Source: JACPYG01 sp964356545 (GTDB taxonomy: Bacteria > Patescibacteriota > Minisyncoccia > Minisyncoccales > Staskawiczbacteraceae). From it: a stretch of 64,000 nucleotides of DNA. A program made the translations under genes and the position numbers. A model generated the notes under the pieces. The model was not told where the DNA came from. It saw only the letters and a list, made by a program, of their open reading frames with translations, and searched no databases. Location: the NCBI GenBank assembly GCA_964356545.1, contig CAYHHX010000001.1:1-64000 (forward strand), in the 5' to 3' direction. Positions 16,923 through 26,477 of the stretch are shown here, piece after piece. The first letter of the stretch is position 1, and each line of letters begins with the position of its first letter.

Positions 16923-17169
16923 AGCGGCAGTAATGCCGTCTTTTTTGAAAATATTGATTATTTTATTGATAGATGGTACCATAAATAAAGTAAAGGTAAT
17001 GGAAATAAGAAAACAGATTTTTATTTATAAAAATTCAAAGGTTGAAAATTTAATGTTTCAAGTTTTTTCTATTATTTATCATAAATATCACGAGAAAAGT
17101 TTTTCTCTTTTAAAAAATATTTCTGGAAGTTTTATTTAAAAATACACCCATTAGTGGGTGTATTTTTTT
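16923..17169 (+). repeat. dispersed repeat A, copy 1 (divergent)
   Basis: About 245 bp that aligns with copies at 46212, 51070 and 56515 without indels over the central part. It ends in a terminator (AATACACCCA/TGGGTGTATT plus T-run, 17139-17169). Its start has an intact CGGCA/TGCCG hairpin that the other copies lack. A short ORF is present, but differences from the other copies fall mostly at second codon positions, so I do not call it a gene. Confidence 0.75.
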
Positions 17170-17184
17170 GGGGACATCTTAGAA

Positions 17185-17216
17185 AACGGTGGCTGTTCTC
17201 ATTTCTGCCCCCCCAA
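17185..17216 (-). repeat. RAYT-type short motif (degenerate)
   Basis: AACGGTGGCTGTTCTCATTT, a diverged copy of the reverse complement of GGGGACAGCCACCATT, followed by a run of seven C. Confidence 0.55.
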
Positions 17217-17231
17217 CAAATTAACTTTATT

Positions 17232-17260
17232 TTGAAATATTATTTAATAATCAATATAAT
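17232..17260 (+). promoter_or_regulatory. promoter of the Rhs-like gene
   Basis: TTGAAA (17232-17237), 17-bp spacer and TATAAT (17255-17260), 11 bp before the ATG at 17272. The leader is very short and has no clear SD. Confidence 0.75.
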
Positions 17261-17271
17261 CAAAGTTGAGT

Positions 17272-20200
17272 ATGAATAAAATAAAAAACAATTTTCATAA
17301 AAATAAATTAGCATTCAGTAAAAAAGTGACGGCATATTTATTGATTGCATTATTTTTCTATTTTCCCTTAGAGTCGGTTTTTGCAGAAGAAAATATATCA
17401 GAAAATATAAACAAAGAAGAAACTTCGGCAAGCCAACTAGTCGATTCCGAAAAAAATAATCAAGAGAAACCTCTAGCAGAAAAAAATATTATCGGGGATA
17501 CTAAAAATAATATTCAACAAAAAGGTGAGCGTAAAAATAACGAGAAAGAAGATAATACAGACAAAAAAGAACGCAACAAGAAAAAGAAAAATGATTCGGA
17601 TGATGAAGAATTAATCCAAGCGCAAGCTGCGGGTTCATCTTCAGGTTCATCTAATAATAATCAGTTTGCGTTTAACCCGGCCGCAAAGATAATGATGCCA
17701 GAAGCCGATACCACCACCGGCGCGCTGGTGTATTCTTATCCTATCGAAGTGCCGTCGGGCAGAAATGGCATGGCTCCGAAAGTTTCACTGTATTATAATT
17801 CTCAGAAAAATGACAATGCTTCAATAGTAGGATTTGGCTGGGATTTGGACATTCCCAAAATAGAAAGGGTTAACAAGCACGGAGTTAATAAATTATATGA
17901 TTACCAAGATTTCCAATCTTCGCTTTCCGGCGAGTTGGTGAATGTTTCCGGAAATGATTATGGCGCAAAAATAGAAAATGGTTCTTTTCTGAAATACCAA
18001 TTAAATAATGAGATATGGACTACCACGGATAAAAAAGGCACTATTTACAAGTTTGGAAGTTCTAACTCATCAAAAATTTATAATTTATCAGATACAAGCA
18101 AAATTTACTCTTGGTACTTAGATGAAATTATAGACACTAATGGAAATTTCATAAAATATACTTATATAAAAGATAATACTGATAATTTTTTGTACCCTGA
18201 TAAAATAATTTATACAGGCAACGGAGAACTATCGGGGATTTTTTCAGTTGAATTTAAAAAAGAATCCAGGCCGGATTCCTATACAATCAATAACGCCGGT
18301 TTTTATCAAAAAATAGATGAAAGAATTAATTCCATAGAAACATATATAGCCGGTAATTTAAACAGAAAGTATGATTTAACATACGGAATGGGAGACAACG
18401 GGAAGCGTTCTATGTTAGAAAAAATAACTGAAAGCGGGAGAGACAATCTTGGCATTACCGCCACCTTGCCATCTTTTGACATTGCCTATACCGAAGGAAA
18501 TATTGGCTTGGCAGATGCTCCGTCAATCAGTTATCCGTGGGTTACAGAAACCGATTCAAATGGAAATTCTTATACAACGCCTTTTACATTAGCCGATCAA
18601 TCTATCAGGATCATAGATATAAACGGCGATGGGTTAAAAGATATTGTTAAGTCGTCTGTTGCCTACGGGCAATGGGGAGCTATGTATCCAAATTTTTGGG
18701 TTTTAAAAAATAATGGGTCAGGGTGGGTAGTGGATAATTCATGGAGTCAACCAACATATTCTTATGTTAACGGTAGCGGAAGAACAATAAGCGAATATTT
18801 TACTTTTTCAAACGCAATTGACGTTGGAGATTGGAATGGCGACGGCAAAGATGATTTGATTAAATTTTGGGTTGAAAATTTAGGCGGCGGAGCAAATAAA
18901 CAACATGCAGTTGTTTTGTTAAATACTGGTGCAGGTTGGACACAAAATACAAATATAGAAACAGATACGCCGACCTATATGAGTTATAATGCCGGTATAC
19001 AGAATTTATACCTTTACTCTGGCTCAAGTGGCTCTAGTCGTTTCATTGATCTTAATGGCGATGGATTGATTGACTGTATCAATGCTTGGAACCATCAAAT
19101 AAATGGCATTAATTATCCATCTTTTGCAGTATTATATAACGATGGTGAAGATTTAAAATGGGATCCTACAGTGCTTCAACTATATTTTAAGAATAGTCCA
19201 ACTTCAGCAAGTAGTCCGCTTGCGTTAACTAACAGCATAAAAATATTAGATATTAACGGCGACGGACTTGTTGATTTTATGTCCGCTCATAATTACCAAA
19301 TAAACGGTATTGATAACCCATCATTTTGGGTGCTAATAAACAATGGGCATGGCTGGGACCAGGATTTTGGTATAACACATCCCCGATACACTGCTCTTGA
19401 TGTGAATGATAACCTACAAACAAATTACTTTAGCAGCACTTCGGGGTGGCAAGTTGTTGATATAAACGCAGACAATTTACCTGATTTTATTATATTTGCG
19501 CCACTTAATAGCGGAGGCGGAACATATAAAAAAAGGAAAACAGTTTTAATAAATACTGGCAAGGGATGGATCCAAGATGACAGTTTGATTAATATTGGGG
19601 ACTATTCGTATACATATAACGGCAGCACACAAACTAATTATCCTAGTTCCAGCGATGCCGGCAGCGCTTTTCTTGATATTAACGGCGATGGGTTGGTTGA
19701 TATTGCTCACCCATCTTTTTATCAGCAACAGGGAATTTACTATACTATTAATTGGACGCTTATAGGAAGCGGTAAAATTGCCAACACTTTGTCAAAGATA
19801 ACATTACCTGAAGGTGGCTCTTATGACATTGCATATAAAATGACAAGCGCATATAGGGATGTTTTGGGAAATTTACTGAATAGTAGTTTACTATTAGCAT
19901 ATAATACGGTTGAAAAAATAATTCAAAATGATGGCAATGGCATAACGCATATTGCAAATTACAAATATGAGGGAGGACATTTTTTCTATGGTAGTGCTTT
20001 TAATAAGCGTTTTGCGGGATTTAGTATAATTTACAAAAACGATTTTGCGGGCAATACAACCAAAACTTATTATCATACAGCCAATCAAAGCGATTCTAAT
20101 TACGGAGAATTTCAAGACGAATATTGGAAAATTGGTAAAGCATATAGTATAGAACAATATGATAATGCAAACCACTTATATACTAAAACTATAAACAAAT

Positions 20201-23200
20201 GGGACAGTTTTGATTTAGGTGGTGGTTCAAAGTTTTTAAAGTTAGCTCAAACCGTAAATTATAATTTTGATGGCGATGCCACTCATCGAGATACAGCTGA
20301 AGGTTATACTTACGACAATTCCAATGGTAATGTCACCCAGAAAGTTCAATGGGGCGAAGTGTCGGGGCAAGACAATGGAACATTTACTGATACTGGATCT
20401 GACAAATTTACCACTGACTACGCTTATGCCTCCAATGCAAGCTTATCTATTGTTGGATTGCCATCAAAAGAAACGATAACAGATCAAAACTCGTTGAAGG
20501 TAAAGGAAAGCAAGTTTTATTACGATCTGCAGGCCTTAGGTAGTATTATTCAAGGGAACCTTACCAAAAAAGAGGATTGGAAAGTTGGTACTGCTTATAT
20601 TAATAACCAAACAACTTATAACAGCTACGGCTTGGCAACCGTTTCAACAGATCCGCGAGGCAAAACCACCAAGTATGTGTATGATGCTCATAATCTCTAT
20701 CCTGCCACAGTAACCAATGCCAAAAATCAATCCACTAACTATTTGTATAACTATGCTTTAGGGAAAATGACCCAGAAGACCGATCCAAGTAAAAGGGTAT
20801 TTCAGTATGTCTACGATGGATTGGGGCGTCTCATTGAAGAAAAACAACCGGATATTGCAACACCTTCAACATTAATAACAAAGGCAATCTATGTGTATAC
20901 CGACACTCCAAACGCAGTAAGTGTTAAAAAATCCAGTTATTTGGACGCATTAAATTTTGCAGAATCATACACGTATTTTGATGGTTTAGGCAGAAAAATT
21001 CAGGAAAGGCAGGAGGCCGAGGGTACAGTTTTTGCCGTAAAAGATTATATCTACAATAATTTGGGTCTGATTACAAAAGAATCTCTACCTTATTTTTCAG
21101 CAAATTTGTCTAAGACTTCGCCAACCATTGATTCTGCGCTCTATATCAATTACAAATATGATGCCCTGGGCCGTGTAGTTTCTGTAACCAATGCAGTTGG
21201 CACTACCACAAATATGTACAATGATTGGAAGCTTACGGTAATCGATGTAGGTGGTAAGTCTAAAGATTTATATAAAAATGCTTATGGCAGTTTAGTGCAG
21301 GTTGATGAGCATAACTCCCTTGATACATATAGCACATTGTATAACTACAACTATTTAGGAAACATTACTAAGATTACTGATGCGCTTTCTAATATCCGTA
21401 AATTTACTTATGATGGTTTGGGCCGTAGGTTAACCGCAGAAGATTTGCATGTATCATCAGATACAAGTTATGGTATCTGGACATATACCTATGACAATGC
21501 AGGTAACTTGACCCAAACACTAGATCCAAATGGCCAAAAAGTAATCTACACTTACGACAACCTTAATCGTGTTCTCAAAGAGGACTATATTGGCGTTACT
21601 GGTACAGAGGCTACCTATGCCTATGATGCTGGAACAGACGGCATTGGTAAATTAACCAATGTTATTAATAGCTCAATTACTAAAAACTATACCTACAATG
21701 CTTTGGGTTTATTGAAAAAAGAAACAGATAAGTTTGGCCTTACTATCTACATCACGACATATAGTTACGATAGGCAAGGCAACCAGACTACAGTTACCAA
21801 TCCAGATAATTCTAAGGTGCAATATATTTACAACACAGCAGGCTTGCTTGACCAGGTCAAACGCAAGGAATCCATTGATAGCGCGTTTGTTAGTGTTGTC
21901 AATAATTTTGATTATTCTCCCGAGGGCAAAGTTACTATTCAGGAAAACTATAACGGAACAACGAACACTAATACGTATGATGTTGCCAAGCTCTACCGAT
22001 TAACTAGTAAAGTTGCCACCACTGCTAACGGAGACCGCATCCAGGATTTAAGCTACACATATGATTTAGTAGGTAATATCACTAAAATTGTAGATGCGTC
22101 CACCACTGCAACCGCCAAAACTTCCGACTACACATATGATGACCTCTATCGTTTAACCTCTGTAACTGTAACAGGCGTTGCTGTTGGCCAAGAGCCATAC
22201 ATTCAAACGTATAGTTATGATGCAATAGGAAATATCATTACAAAATCGGATGTTGTTGGATCTTATATATATGACGGTACTATCTACGCCAATCCCCATG
22301 CAGTCACTATCATTGGTTCTGCAACTTTTTCGTACGATAACAATGGCAATCTGTTAAACTCTACCAGCGGTTTTATTAATACATGGGACTATAAGAATCG
22401 TTTAATACAATCAGTCAAAGAAACAATAACAAACAGCTACGGATATGATGCCGAAGGCCAAAGAGTAAAATTAATTACCGCCGATAAAAACACTTATTAT
22501 CCAACTAAATCCTATAACATTACTTTTCTAAATTCTGATACCCAAAACCCAACATCTATTACAAAGCACATCTTTGCAAACAGCATAGACATTGCTACAA
22601 TAGAAGGCACAGGGGCAACTTCTCAAATCTACTACGCATCCAAGGATTTACTGAACAGCTCTAGCATCATAACCGACAGTGTTGGCGTAATTGCTGAGAC
22701 TATGGATTACTTCCCATTCGGCGGAATCAGAATAGACCAAAAAGTCACTGGCAGCTCTTTCTCGGAACAACGTAAATTCATCGGCCAGGAATACGACCAA
22801 GACACAGGCCTAAACTATCTTAATGCGAGATACTACAACGCAACTATTGGAAGGTTCATTTCCCAAGACCCAATGTTTTGGCAACTGCCAAATGAGCTAC
22901 TCGCCGACCCGCAACAATTGAATTCCTATTCCTACGCCCGCAATAACCCGATAATAGGTAGTGACCCGAGCGGGTTATTAACCGTCATTGTTCCTGGAAC
23001 CAGCTATAATTCAAAAGATTGGTCGTCTTCTGGCTCGATGTCAAATTTTATCTCTTCAGTTGGCAAGACCTTCAATGAAACACATCAAACAAGTGTGATA
23101 AACGATAAAAGTAATTGGTCGGGTGGCGATAATTCTAATGCTCGTCAAAAAGCAGCAGAACATATCACAGGGTTTATAAAAGACTATAAGTTTGCTGATG

Positions 23201-23646
23201 GAGAACAGTTAAACATTGTTGGACATAGCCATGGCGGAAATATTGGAATTCTTGTTAGTCAAAAAACAGAAAGAAAAATAGATAATCTTGTAACTCTTGG
23301 TACTCCAGCTAGAAGCGATTACCAACCAAATTATGATATGGTGGGACGTCACATAAATGCATACAGTAATGTAGATATGATACAGGGAGGCGGAGGTGGA
23401 CAAACAAATTTATCTGCAGTGCTTCTTGGGACTGTTGGTAATGCTTTTGGTATTCCTGGAGCAATTATTGGATATGCGCTTGGTAATATATTAGGCTGGG
23501 GAGAATTTGGTTCTGCCGGTAGAAAATTTAGTGGAGCGGAAAACATTAGTGTAACTAAAGAAGCTGGTCGTTTTAGTCCCTTTAGTTCTCATTCTAATTT
23601 ATTGCAAAGTAGCGTTTGGTCAAGGGTTGATAAATTAATTAAGTAG
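17272..23646 (+). CDS. secreted SpvB/Rhs/YD-repeat polymorphic toxin with alpha/beta-hydrolase tip
   Basis: 2124 residues. A signal peptide (hydrophobic YLLIALFFYF, then VFAEE) is followed by a charged low-complexity linker to about residue 120, an SpvB-type region (YSYPIEVPSGRNG, VGFGWDLDIPKI), and six FG-GAP/VCBS-like units with the Ca-binding pattern D-x-N-x-DG (for example DINGDGLKDI). A long series of YD repeats (YDGLGRL, YDALGR) then leads to the Rhs core end (RYYNATIGRFISQDP, then YSYARNNPIIGSDPSG near residue 1901). The unique tip of about 220 residues carries GHSHGG (nucleophile Ser near residue 1985), LVTLGTP and a late SHSNL, as in lipase-type hydrolases. Rhs proteins are contact or secreted toxins encapsulating a variable tip. 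A small membrane protein follows, the position of an immunity gene. Confidence 0.88.
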   Translation: MNKIKNNFHKNKLAFSKKVTAYLLIALFFYFPLESVFAEENISENINKEETSASQLVDSEKNNQEKPLAEKNIIGDTKNNIQQKGERKNNEKEDNTDKKERNKKKKNDSDDEELIQAQAAGSSSGSSNNNQFAFNPAAKIMMPEADTTTGALVYSYPIEVPSGRNGMAPKVSLYYNSQKNDNASIVGFGWDLDIPKIERVNKHGVNKLYDYQDFQSSLSGELVNVSGNDYGAKIENGSFLKYQLNNEIWTTTDKKGTIYKFGSSNSSKIYNLSDTSKIYSWYLDEIIDTNGNFIKYTYIKDNTDNFLYPDKIIYTGNGELSGIFSVEFKKESRPDSYTINNAGFYQKIDERINSIETYIAGNLNRKYDLTYGMGDNGKRSMLEKITESGRDNLGITATLPSFDIAYTEGNIGLADAPSISYPWVTETDSNGNSYTTPFTLADQSIRIIDINGDGLKDIVKSSVAYGQWGAMYPNFWVLKNNGSGWVVDNSWSQPTYSYVNGSGRTISEYFTFSNAIDVGDWNGDGKDDLIKFWVENLGGGANKQHAVVLLNTGAGWTQNTNIETDTPTYMSYNAGIQNLYLYSGSSGSSRFIDLNGDGLIDCINAWNHQINGINYPSFAVLYNDGEDLKWDPTVLQLYFKNSPTSASSPLALTNSIKILDINGDGLVDFMSAHNYQINGIDNPSFWVLINNGHGWDQDFGITHPRYTALDVNDNLQTNYFSSTSGWQVVDINADNLPDFIIFAPLNSGGGTYKKRKTVLINTGKGWIQDDSLINIGDYSYTYNGSTQTNYPSSSDAGSAFLDINGDGLVDIAHPSFYQQQGIYYTINWTLIGSGKIANTLSKITLPEGGSYDIAYKMTSAYRDVLGNLLNSSLLLAYNTVEKIIQNDGNGITHIANYKYEGGHFFYGSAFNKRFAGFSIIYKNDFAGNTTKTYYHTANQSDSNYGEFQDEYWKIGKAYSIEQYDNANHLYTKTINKWDSFDLGGGSKFLKLAQTVNYNFDGDATHRDTAEGYTYDNSNGNVTQKVQWGEVSGQDNGTFTDTGSDKFTTDYAYASNASLSIVGLPSKETITDQNSLKVKESKFYYDLQALGSIIQGNLTKKEDWKVGTAYINNQTTYNSYGLATVSTDPRGKTTKYVYDAHNLYPATVTNAKNQSTNYLYNYALGKMTQKTDPSKRVFQYVYDGLGRLIEEKQPDIATPSTLITKAIYVYTDTPNAVSVKKSSYLDALNFAESYTYFDGLGRKIQERQEAEGTVFAVKDYIYNNLGLITKESLPYFSANLSKTSPTIDSALYINYKYDALGRVVSVTNAVGTTTNMYNDWKLTVIDVGGKSKDLYKNAYGSLVQVDEHNSLDTYSTLYNYNYLGNITKITDALSNIRKFTYDGLGRRLTAEDLHVSSDTSYGIWTYTYDNAGNLTQTLDPNGQKVIYTYDNLNRVLKEDYIGVTGTEATYAYDAGTDGIGKLTNVINSSITKNYTYNALGLLKKETDKFGLTIYITTYSYDRQGNQTTVTNPDNSKVQYIYNTAGLLDQVKRKESIDSAFVSVVNNFDYSPEGKVTIQENYNGTTNTNTYDVAKLYRLTSKVATTANGDRIQDLSYTYDLVGNITKIVDASTTATAKTSDYTYDDLYRLTSVTVTGVAVGQEPYIQTYSYDAIGNIITKSDVVGSYIYDGTIYANPHAVTIIGSATFSYDNNGNLLNSTSGFINTWDYKNRLIQSVKETITNSYGYDAEGQRVKLITADKNTYYPTKSYNITFLNSDTQNPTSITKHIFANSIDIATIEGTGATSQIYYASKDLLNSSSIITDSVGVIAETMDYFPFGGIRIDQKVTGSSFSEQRKFIGQEYDQDTGLNYLNARYYNATIGRFISQDPMFWQLPNELLADPQQLNSYSYARNNPIIGSDPSGLLTVIVPGTSYNSKDWSSSGSMSNFISSVGKTFNETHQTSVINDKSNWSGGDNSNARQKAAEHITGFIKDYKFADGEQLNIVGHSHGGNIGILVSQKTERKIDNLVTLGTPARSDYQPNYDMVGRHINAYSNVDMIQGGGGGQTNLSAVLLGTVGNAFGIPGAIIGYALGNILGWGEFGSAGRKFSGAENISVTKEAGRFSPFSSHSNLLQSSVWSRVDKLIK

Positions 23647-23658
23647 TTCAATAAAAGT

Positions 23659-23937
23659 ATGAAATTTAGGTTTATAATAATTTTAATTTTTTCCTTCATA
23701 TCCATATTTCTTGTTAGCGACTTGATTAAGGTTGCAAATTCATACGAAATTTCTCTTGGTTACTTCCTATTTGTAGTGCCTGTCAATGCTATTTTAATAG
23801 TCATATCTTTTATTGCTAAGAGAGAGGATATAGGTTGGGAGAAAAAAATAGCGGTTTTAGGAATTGTTGTTGCCTTTGTCAGTTTGCTATTAGGTGGTCT
23901 TACAACAGCATATCGTTTAATTAGTTATTATTTATAA
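23659..23937 (+). CDS. small three-TM membrane protein, candidate immunity protein
   Basis: 92 residues with three hydrophobic segments (about 3-22, 33-52 and 64-90). No family is recognised. It begins 12 bp after the Rhs-like gene stop and lacks its own promoter, the usual arrangement for the immunity partner of a polymorphic toxin. If the toxin tip is a lipase that attacks membranes, a membrane-embedded protector would be reasonable. This is inference from position. Confidence 0.5.
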   Translation: MKFRFIIILIFSFISIFLVSDLIKVANSYEISLGYFLFVVPVNAILIVISFIAKREDIGWEKKIAVLGIVVAFVSLLLGGLTTAYRLISYYL

Positions 23938-23948
23938 TGTTGCTTCAA

Positions 23949-23994
23949 GGGGGAAATAGGTACAGCCACTATTCTTTGTGATATGATATCATAG
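23949..23994 (+). repeat. left end of RAYT element 1
   Basis: GAAATAGGTACAGCCACTAT followed by TCTTTGTGATATGATAT. The same left-end text recurs without a transposase at 39611. It includes a likely promoter (TATGAT/ATCATAG region) just before the RAYT start codon. Confidence 0.6.
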
Positions 23995-23998
23995 TTCT

Positions 23999-24307
23999 AT
24001 GCCGAGGGTTCATAGAGTTGATATTAAAGAAGAGATATACCATATCATCAATCGCGCCAACGCACGGTTGCCGATTTTTTTTAACGAAGAAGATTATGTG
24101 CTATTTGAATTGATATTTGAGCAGGCGAAAGAAAGATTTGATATGCGTATCTTAGCATATTGCTTAATGCCAAATCATTTTCACTTGGTGTTGTGGCCAA
24201 AAGAAGATGACGACCTCCAAAAATTTATGCAATGGATTACCTTAACCCACACCCAGCGTTGTAAATGGGGTCAGCCACCATTTAATAATAAGTATGGTAT
24301 ACTGTAA
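23999..24307 (+). pseudogene. truncated REP-associated tyrosine transposase (RAYT 1)
   Basis: An IS200/IS605-related Y1 transposase. The N-terminal half is intact: PRVHRVDIKEEIYHIINRANAR, then CLMPNHFHLVLWP with the metal-binding HxH. The expected catalytic Tyr helix (YVERNP-type) and tail are missing. Homology stops at 24263, where the short motif of RAYT element 2 begins, and the frame then reads the inserted motif as KWGQPPF before a stop. The remainder of the gene is not found downstream of element 2. Confidence 0.8.
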
Positions 24308-24993
24308 GTATGCCAAGAACAACAAGAACAGATGTTGCGCAAGAAATATACCATGTATTGAACAGAGCTAATGCCAGAGTGCAGATTTTTGATGACGATA
24401 AAGATTATCTAGATTTCGAAAAAATATTACAAGAAGCAGTAGAAAAGTTTAATATGGGGCTATTGGCGTATTGTATTATGCCGAACCACTGGCATTTAGT
24501 CCTGCATCCAAAACAAGACGGCGATCTTGCTAAATTCATGGGATGGCTTTCAAATACCCATACGCGAAGATGGCATACCCAAAAGGGAACCATTGGACAA
24601 GGACATCTTTATCAGGGAAGATACAAGTCATTTTTATGCCAGCAAGATGATCATTTTATTACATTAGTTTTATATGTTGAGCGCAATGCAAAAAAGGCTG
24701 ACTTGTGTAAGTTAGCTCAGGATTGGAAGTGGTCTAGCATTTGGCGAAGGGAGAGTGGATTGGCAGAGCAGACTGCGATTTTAGAGAAATGGCCGATTGA
24801 TATGCCAAAAAATTATTTATCACTAGTTAATCAAAATCAAGACGCGAACGAAGAAGAAAGAATTGAAAAAGCCATTGATAAAAGTAATCCATATGGAGAT
24901 ACTCATTGGATTCAGAAAGTAGTTAAAAAGTTTGGTCTTGAGCAAACATTAAGAAGGGTGGGGAGGCCAAAGAATGGTGGCTGACCCTAATTT
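24263..24993 (+). mobile_element. RAYT element 2 with inverted terminal motifs, inserted in RAYT 1
   Basis: 731 bp. The left end AAATGGGGTCAGCCACCATT and the right end AATGGTGGCTGACCCTAATT are inverted copies differing at about two positions. They enclose one complete transposase gene with a short promoter-containing gap. The left end interrupts another RAYT gene in frame. The bracketed unit is the likely mobile form of the dispersed short motif. Confidence 0.7.
24310..24984 (+). CDS. REP-associated tyrosine transposase (RAYT 2, complete)
   Basis: 224 residues. Y1-transposase fold: EIYHVLNRANARVQIF, CIMPNHWHLVLHP (HxH metal site), GHLYQGRYKSF, and the catalytic-Tyr helix YVERNAKKADL, ending with the typical RRVGRPK tail. 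RAYTs nick single-stranded DNA at short palindromic or motif sites and are thought to spread small non-autonomous repeats. The bracketing motif and its many solo copies in this window fit that role. It may still be active because the frame is intact. Confidence 0.92.
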   Translation: MPRTTRTDVAQEIYHVLNRANARVQIFDDDKDYLDFEKILQEAVEKFNMGLLAYCIMPNHWHLVLHPKQDGDLAKFMGWLSNTHTRRWHTQKGTIGQGHLYQGRYKSFLCQQDDHFITLVLYVERNAKKADLCKLAQDWKWSSIWRRESGLAEQTAILEKWPIDMPKNYLSLVNQNQDANEEERIEKAIDKSNPYGDTHWIQKVVKKFGLEQTLRRVGRPKNGG

Positions 24994-25213
24994 CCATAAC
25001 GATTTCATCGATGAAACTATTTTTTACTTTTTCCCGATAATTTTTACTACTGTGGTTTCAGTATATTTTTTTACCAAAAAGAAAAAAACCATTGTTGTAT
25101 TAATGATTATTGCTGGAGTGCTTTATTATTTATGGATATTATTTGGGGTTCTTTGGACGGCAGGAGAAGGTTGTTTCCCTTTATTTTATGGATTAATAAA
25201 ACCTTCTTGCTAA
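24974..25213 (+). CDS. small membrane protein with a start supplied by the RAYT motif
   Basis: 79 residues, two hydrophobic segments (about 20-35 and 42-62), unknown family. Its first five residues (MVADP) are encoded by the right-end motif AATGGTGGCTGACCC of RAYT element 2, overlapping the transposase gene by 11 bp. The original N-terminus was therefore probably lost when the element inserted. It may be non-functional, or the start may lie at an internal ATG near residue 42. Confidence 0.4.
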   Translation: MVADPNFHNDFIDETIFYFFPIIFTTVVSVYFFTKKKKTIVVLMIIAGVLYYLWILFGVLWTAGEGCFPLFYGLIKPSC

Positions 25214-25309
25214 CTAAGAAAAGAAACAGAGGGAAGTATTAGTGCATTATCTTCTATGGTCCAAAATGTCAAAGATAAAGTAAATTCATTTTTTTTGAAA
25301 AAAAATAAC

Positions 25310-25594
25310 ATGAAAAAACTATTTATTTTTAGTGTTGGATTAGTTTTAGGTTTCTTCTTTGAGTTTTTGAACCTTACAGAATTTTATAGTATTTTTTTAC
25401 CAAAAAACTATGTAAATGCTAATTCTTCATTATTTCTTTTTGTATATCCATTATTAATCATAATAGTAATTGTTGCTTTTATGATATTTATAAAAAATTA
25501 TCCTTGGATGTGGTTAATGATTGGATTTTTTAGCGGTTTTTTATTATGTATCATGGGTTTTATGGCTCTATTAGGTCTAGGCGGAGGAGTTTGA
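25310..25594 (+). CDS. small membrane protein
   Basis: 94 residues with three hydrophobic segments, ending in a Gly-rich tail (LLGLGGGV). I chose ATG 25310 (MKKLFIFSVGLVLG) over an in-frame ATG 54 bp upstream because the upstream extension is a poly-Lys/Phe stretch with no membrane logic. No family is recognised. It lies between the Rhs/RAYT locus and a secreted protein. Confidence 0.5.
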   Translation: MKKLFIFSVGLVLGFFFEFLNLTEFYSIFLPKNYVNANSSLFLFVYPLLIIIVIVAFMIFIKNYPWMWLMIGFFSGFLLCIMGFMALLGLGGGV

Positions 25595-25630
25595 TAAAAT
25601 TAATTGATAAATAAATAATAAATTAAAGTT

Positions 25631-26314
25631 ATGAAAAAATATGTATATAGTTTGTTAGGGTTAATTGTTTTATTTAGTTTTTTAATTACAGCCTTACCAA
25701 TAGAAGCAGCTAAAAATCAAAAACTAAAATCAGTTATTAGAGACAACTTTAATAAATACACAAACGGCAGCATTGTTGGGCAAGACGGATGGTTTAATAG
25801 AGCAAATGGGTTGCCTTATGTTGTTCAAAATATTGTGGTAAAAAAAGGTAAAAAAGCTCTTTATAATAACAATACGGGAGCGGACAGTGTTATTACTAAA
25901 ACCAGCAGCACTGCGTTGCCAAATGGCAAGCAATCCTTTTGGATTAGAACAGAAAATAGGTCTGGTTGGGGAAATTACAATATAGGCGAAAATTTCCAAT
26001 TAGGTCTTTTCCAAGGCTCTTGGGATGGGTCATCAAGAGCAACACTTGCTTTTATGAAGGATGGGTATGTAGCTATTCTTGATACAGCTACTGACAAGTA
26101 TGTTAATTTTGACACCTACACTGATAATCGTTGGACGTTGATTCAAGCAGAATGGCGTATGTCAGATAAAACAATAAGGTGGCGAGTAAATGAAAGGGTA
26201 TGGACTAATTGGACACCTTTTGTAGGCAGCACCTCCTTTACTGGTTTTGACACAGTAGGATTTGTTACTTTTTATCTTGGTTCTGGTGGGGTTTATATTG
26301 ATGACTTACGTTAA
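25631..26314 (+). CDS. secreted protein with possible concanavalin-like beta-sandwich
   Basis: 227 residues. A classical signal peptide (MKKYVYSLLGLIVLFSFLITA, cleavage near AAK at 27-29) precedes a region of alternating beta-type text with SIVGQDGWFN, FWIRTENRSG, RWTLIQAEWRMSDKTIRWRVNE and the terminal VYIDDLR. This pattern is common in LamG/concanavalin-like jelly rolls, where the last strand is an I/VDD motif. It may bind a surface polymer. No catalytic residues can be assigned. Confidence 0.6.
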   Translation: MKKYVYSLLGLIVLFSFLITALPIEAAKNQKLKSVIRDNFNKYTNGSIVGQDGWFNRANGLPYVVQNIVVKKGKKALYNNNTGADSVITKTSSTALPNGKQSFWIRTENRSGWGNYNIGENFQLGLFQGSWDGSSRATLAFMKDGYVAILDTATDKYVNFDTYTDNRWTLIQAEWRMSDKTIRWRVNERVWTNWTPFVGSTSFTGFDTVGFVTFYLGSGGVYIDDLR

Positions 26315-26340
26315 AAACAATTAGGTGGACTTTTATAAAT

Positions 26341-26375
26341 TGGGGAAATGGAAATGATGACAACCACCATTTTCT
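26341..26375 (+). repeat. RAYT-type short motif (degenerate)
   Basis: GGGGAAATGGAAATGATGACAACCACC is a diverged copy of the GGGGACAGCCACCATT family, directly after the secreted-protein gene. Confidence 0.5.
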
Positions 26376-26380
26376 TTTTG

Positions 26381-26408
26381 AAACCATCTTTTAATCAAGA
26401 TGGTTTTT
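26381..26408 (+). terminator. Rho-independent terminator
   Basis: AAACCATCTT/AAGATGGTTT stem (10 bp), 6-nt loop and a T-run. Confidence 0.85.
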
Positions 26409-26435
26409 AGTTGGATAGCTTTTTTAAATATTTTT

Positions 26436-26444
26436 TGCTATAAT
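26436..26444 (+). promoter_or_regulatory. extended -10 promoter of the DUF1059-like gene
   Basis: TGCTATAAT, an extended -10 without a convincing -35. Confidence 0.6.
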
Positions 26445-26477
26445 GAATCAATATAATTAATTAATTAAATAAATTTT

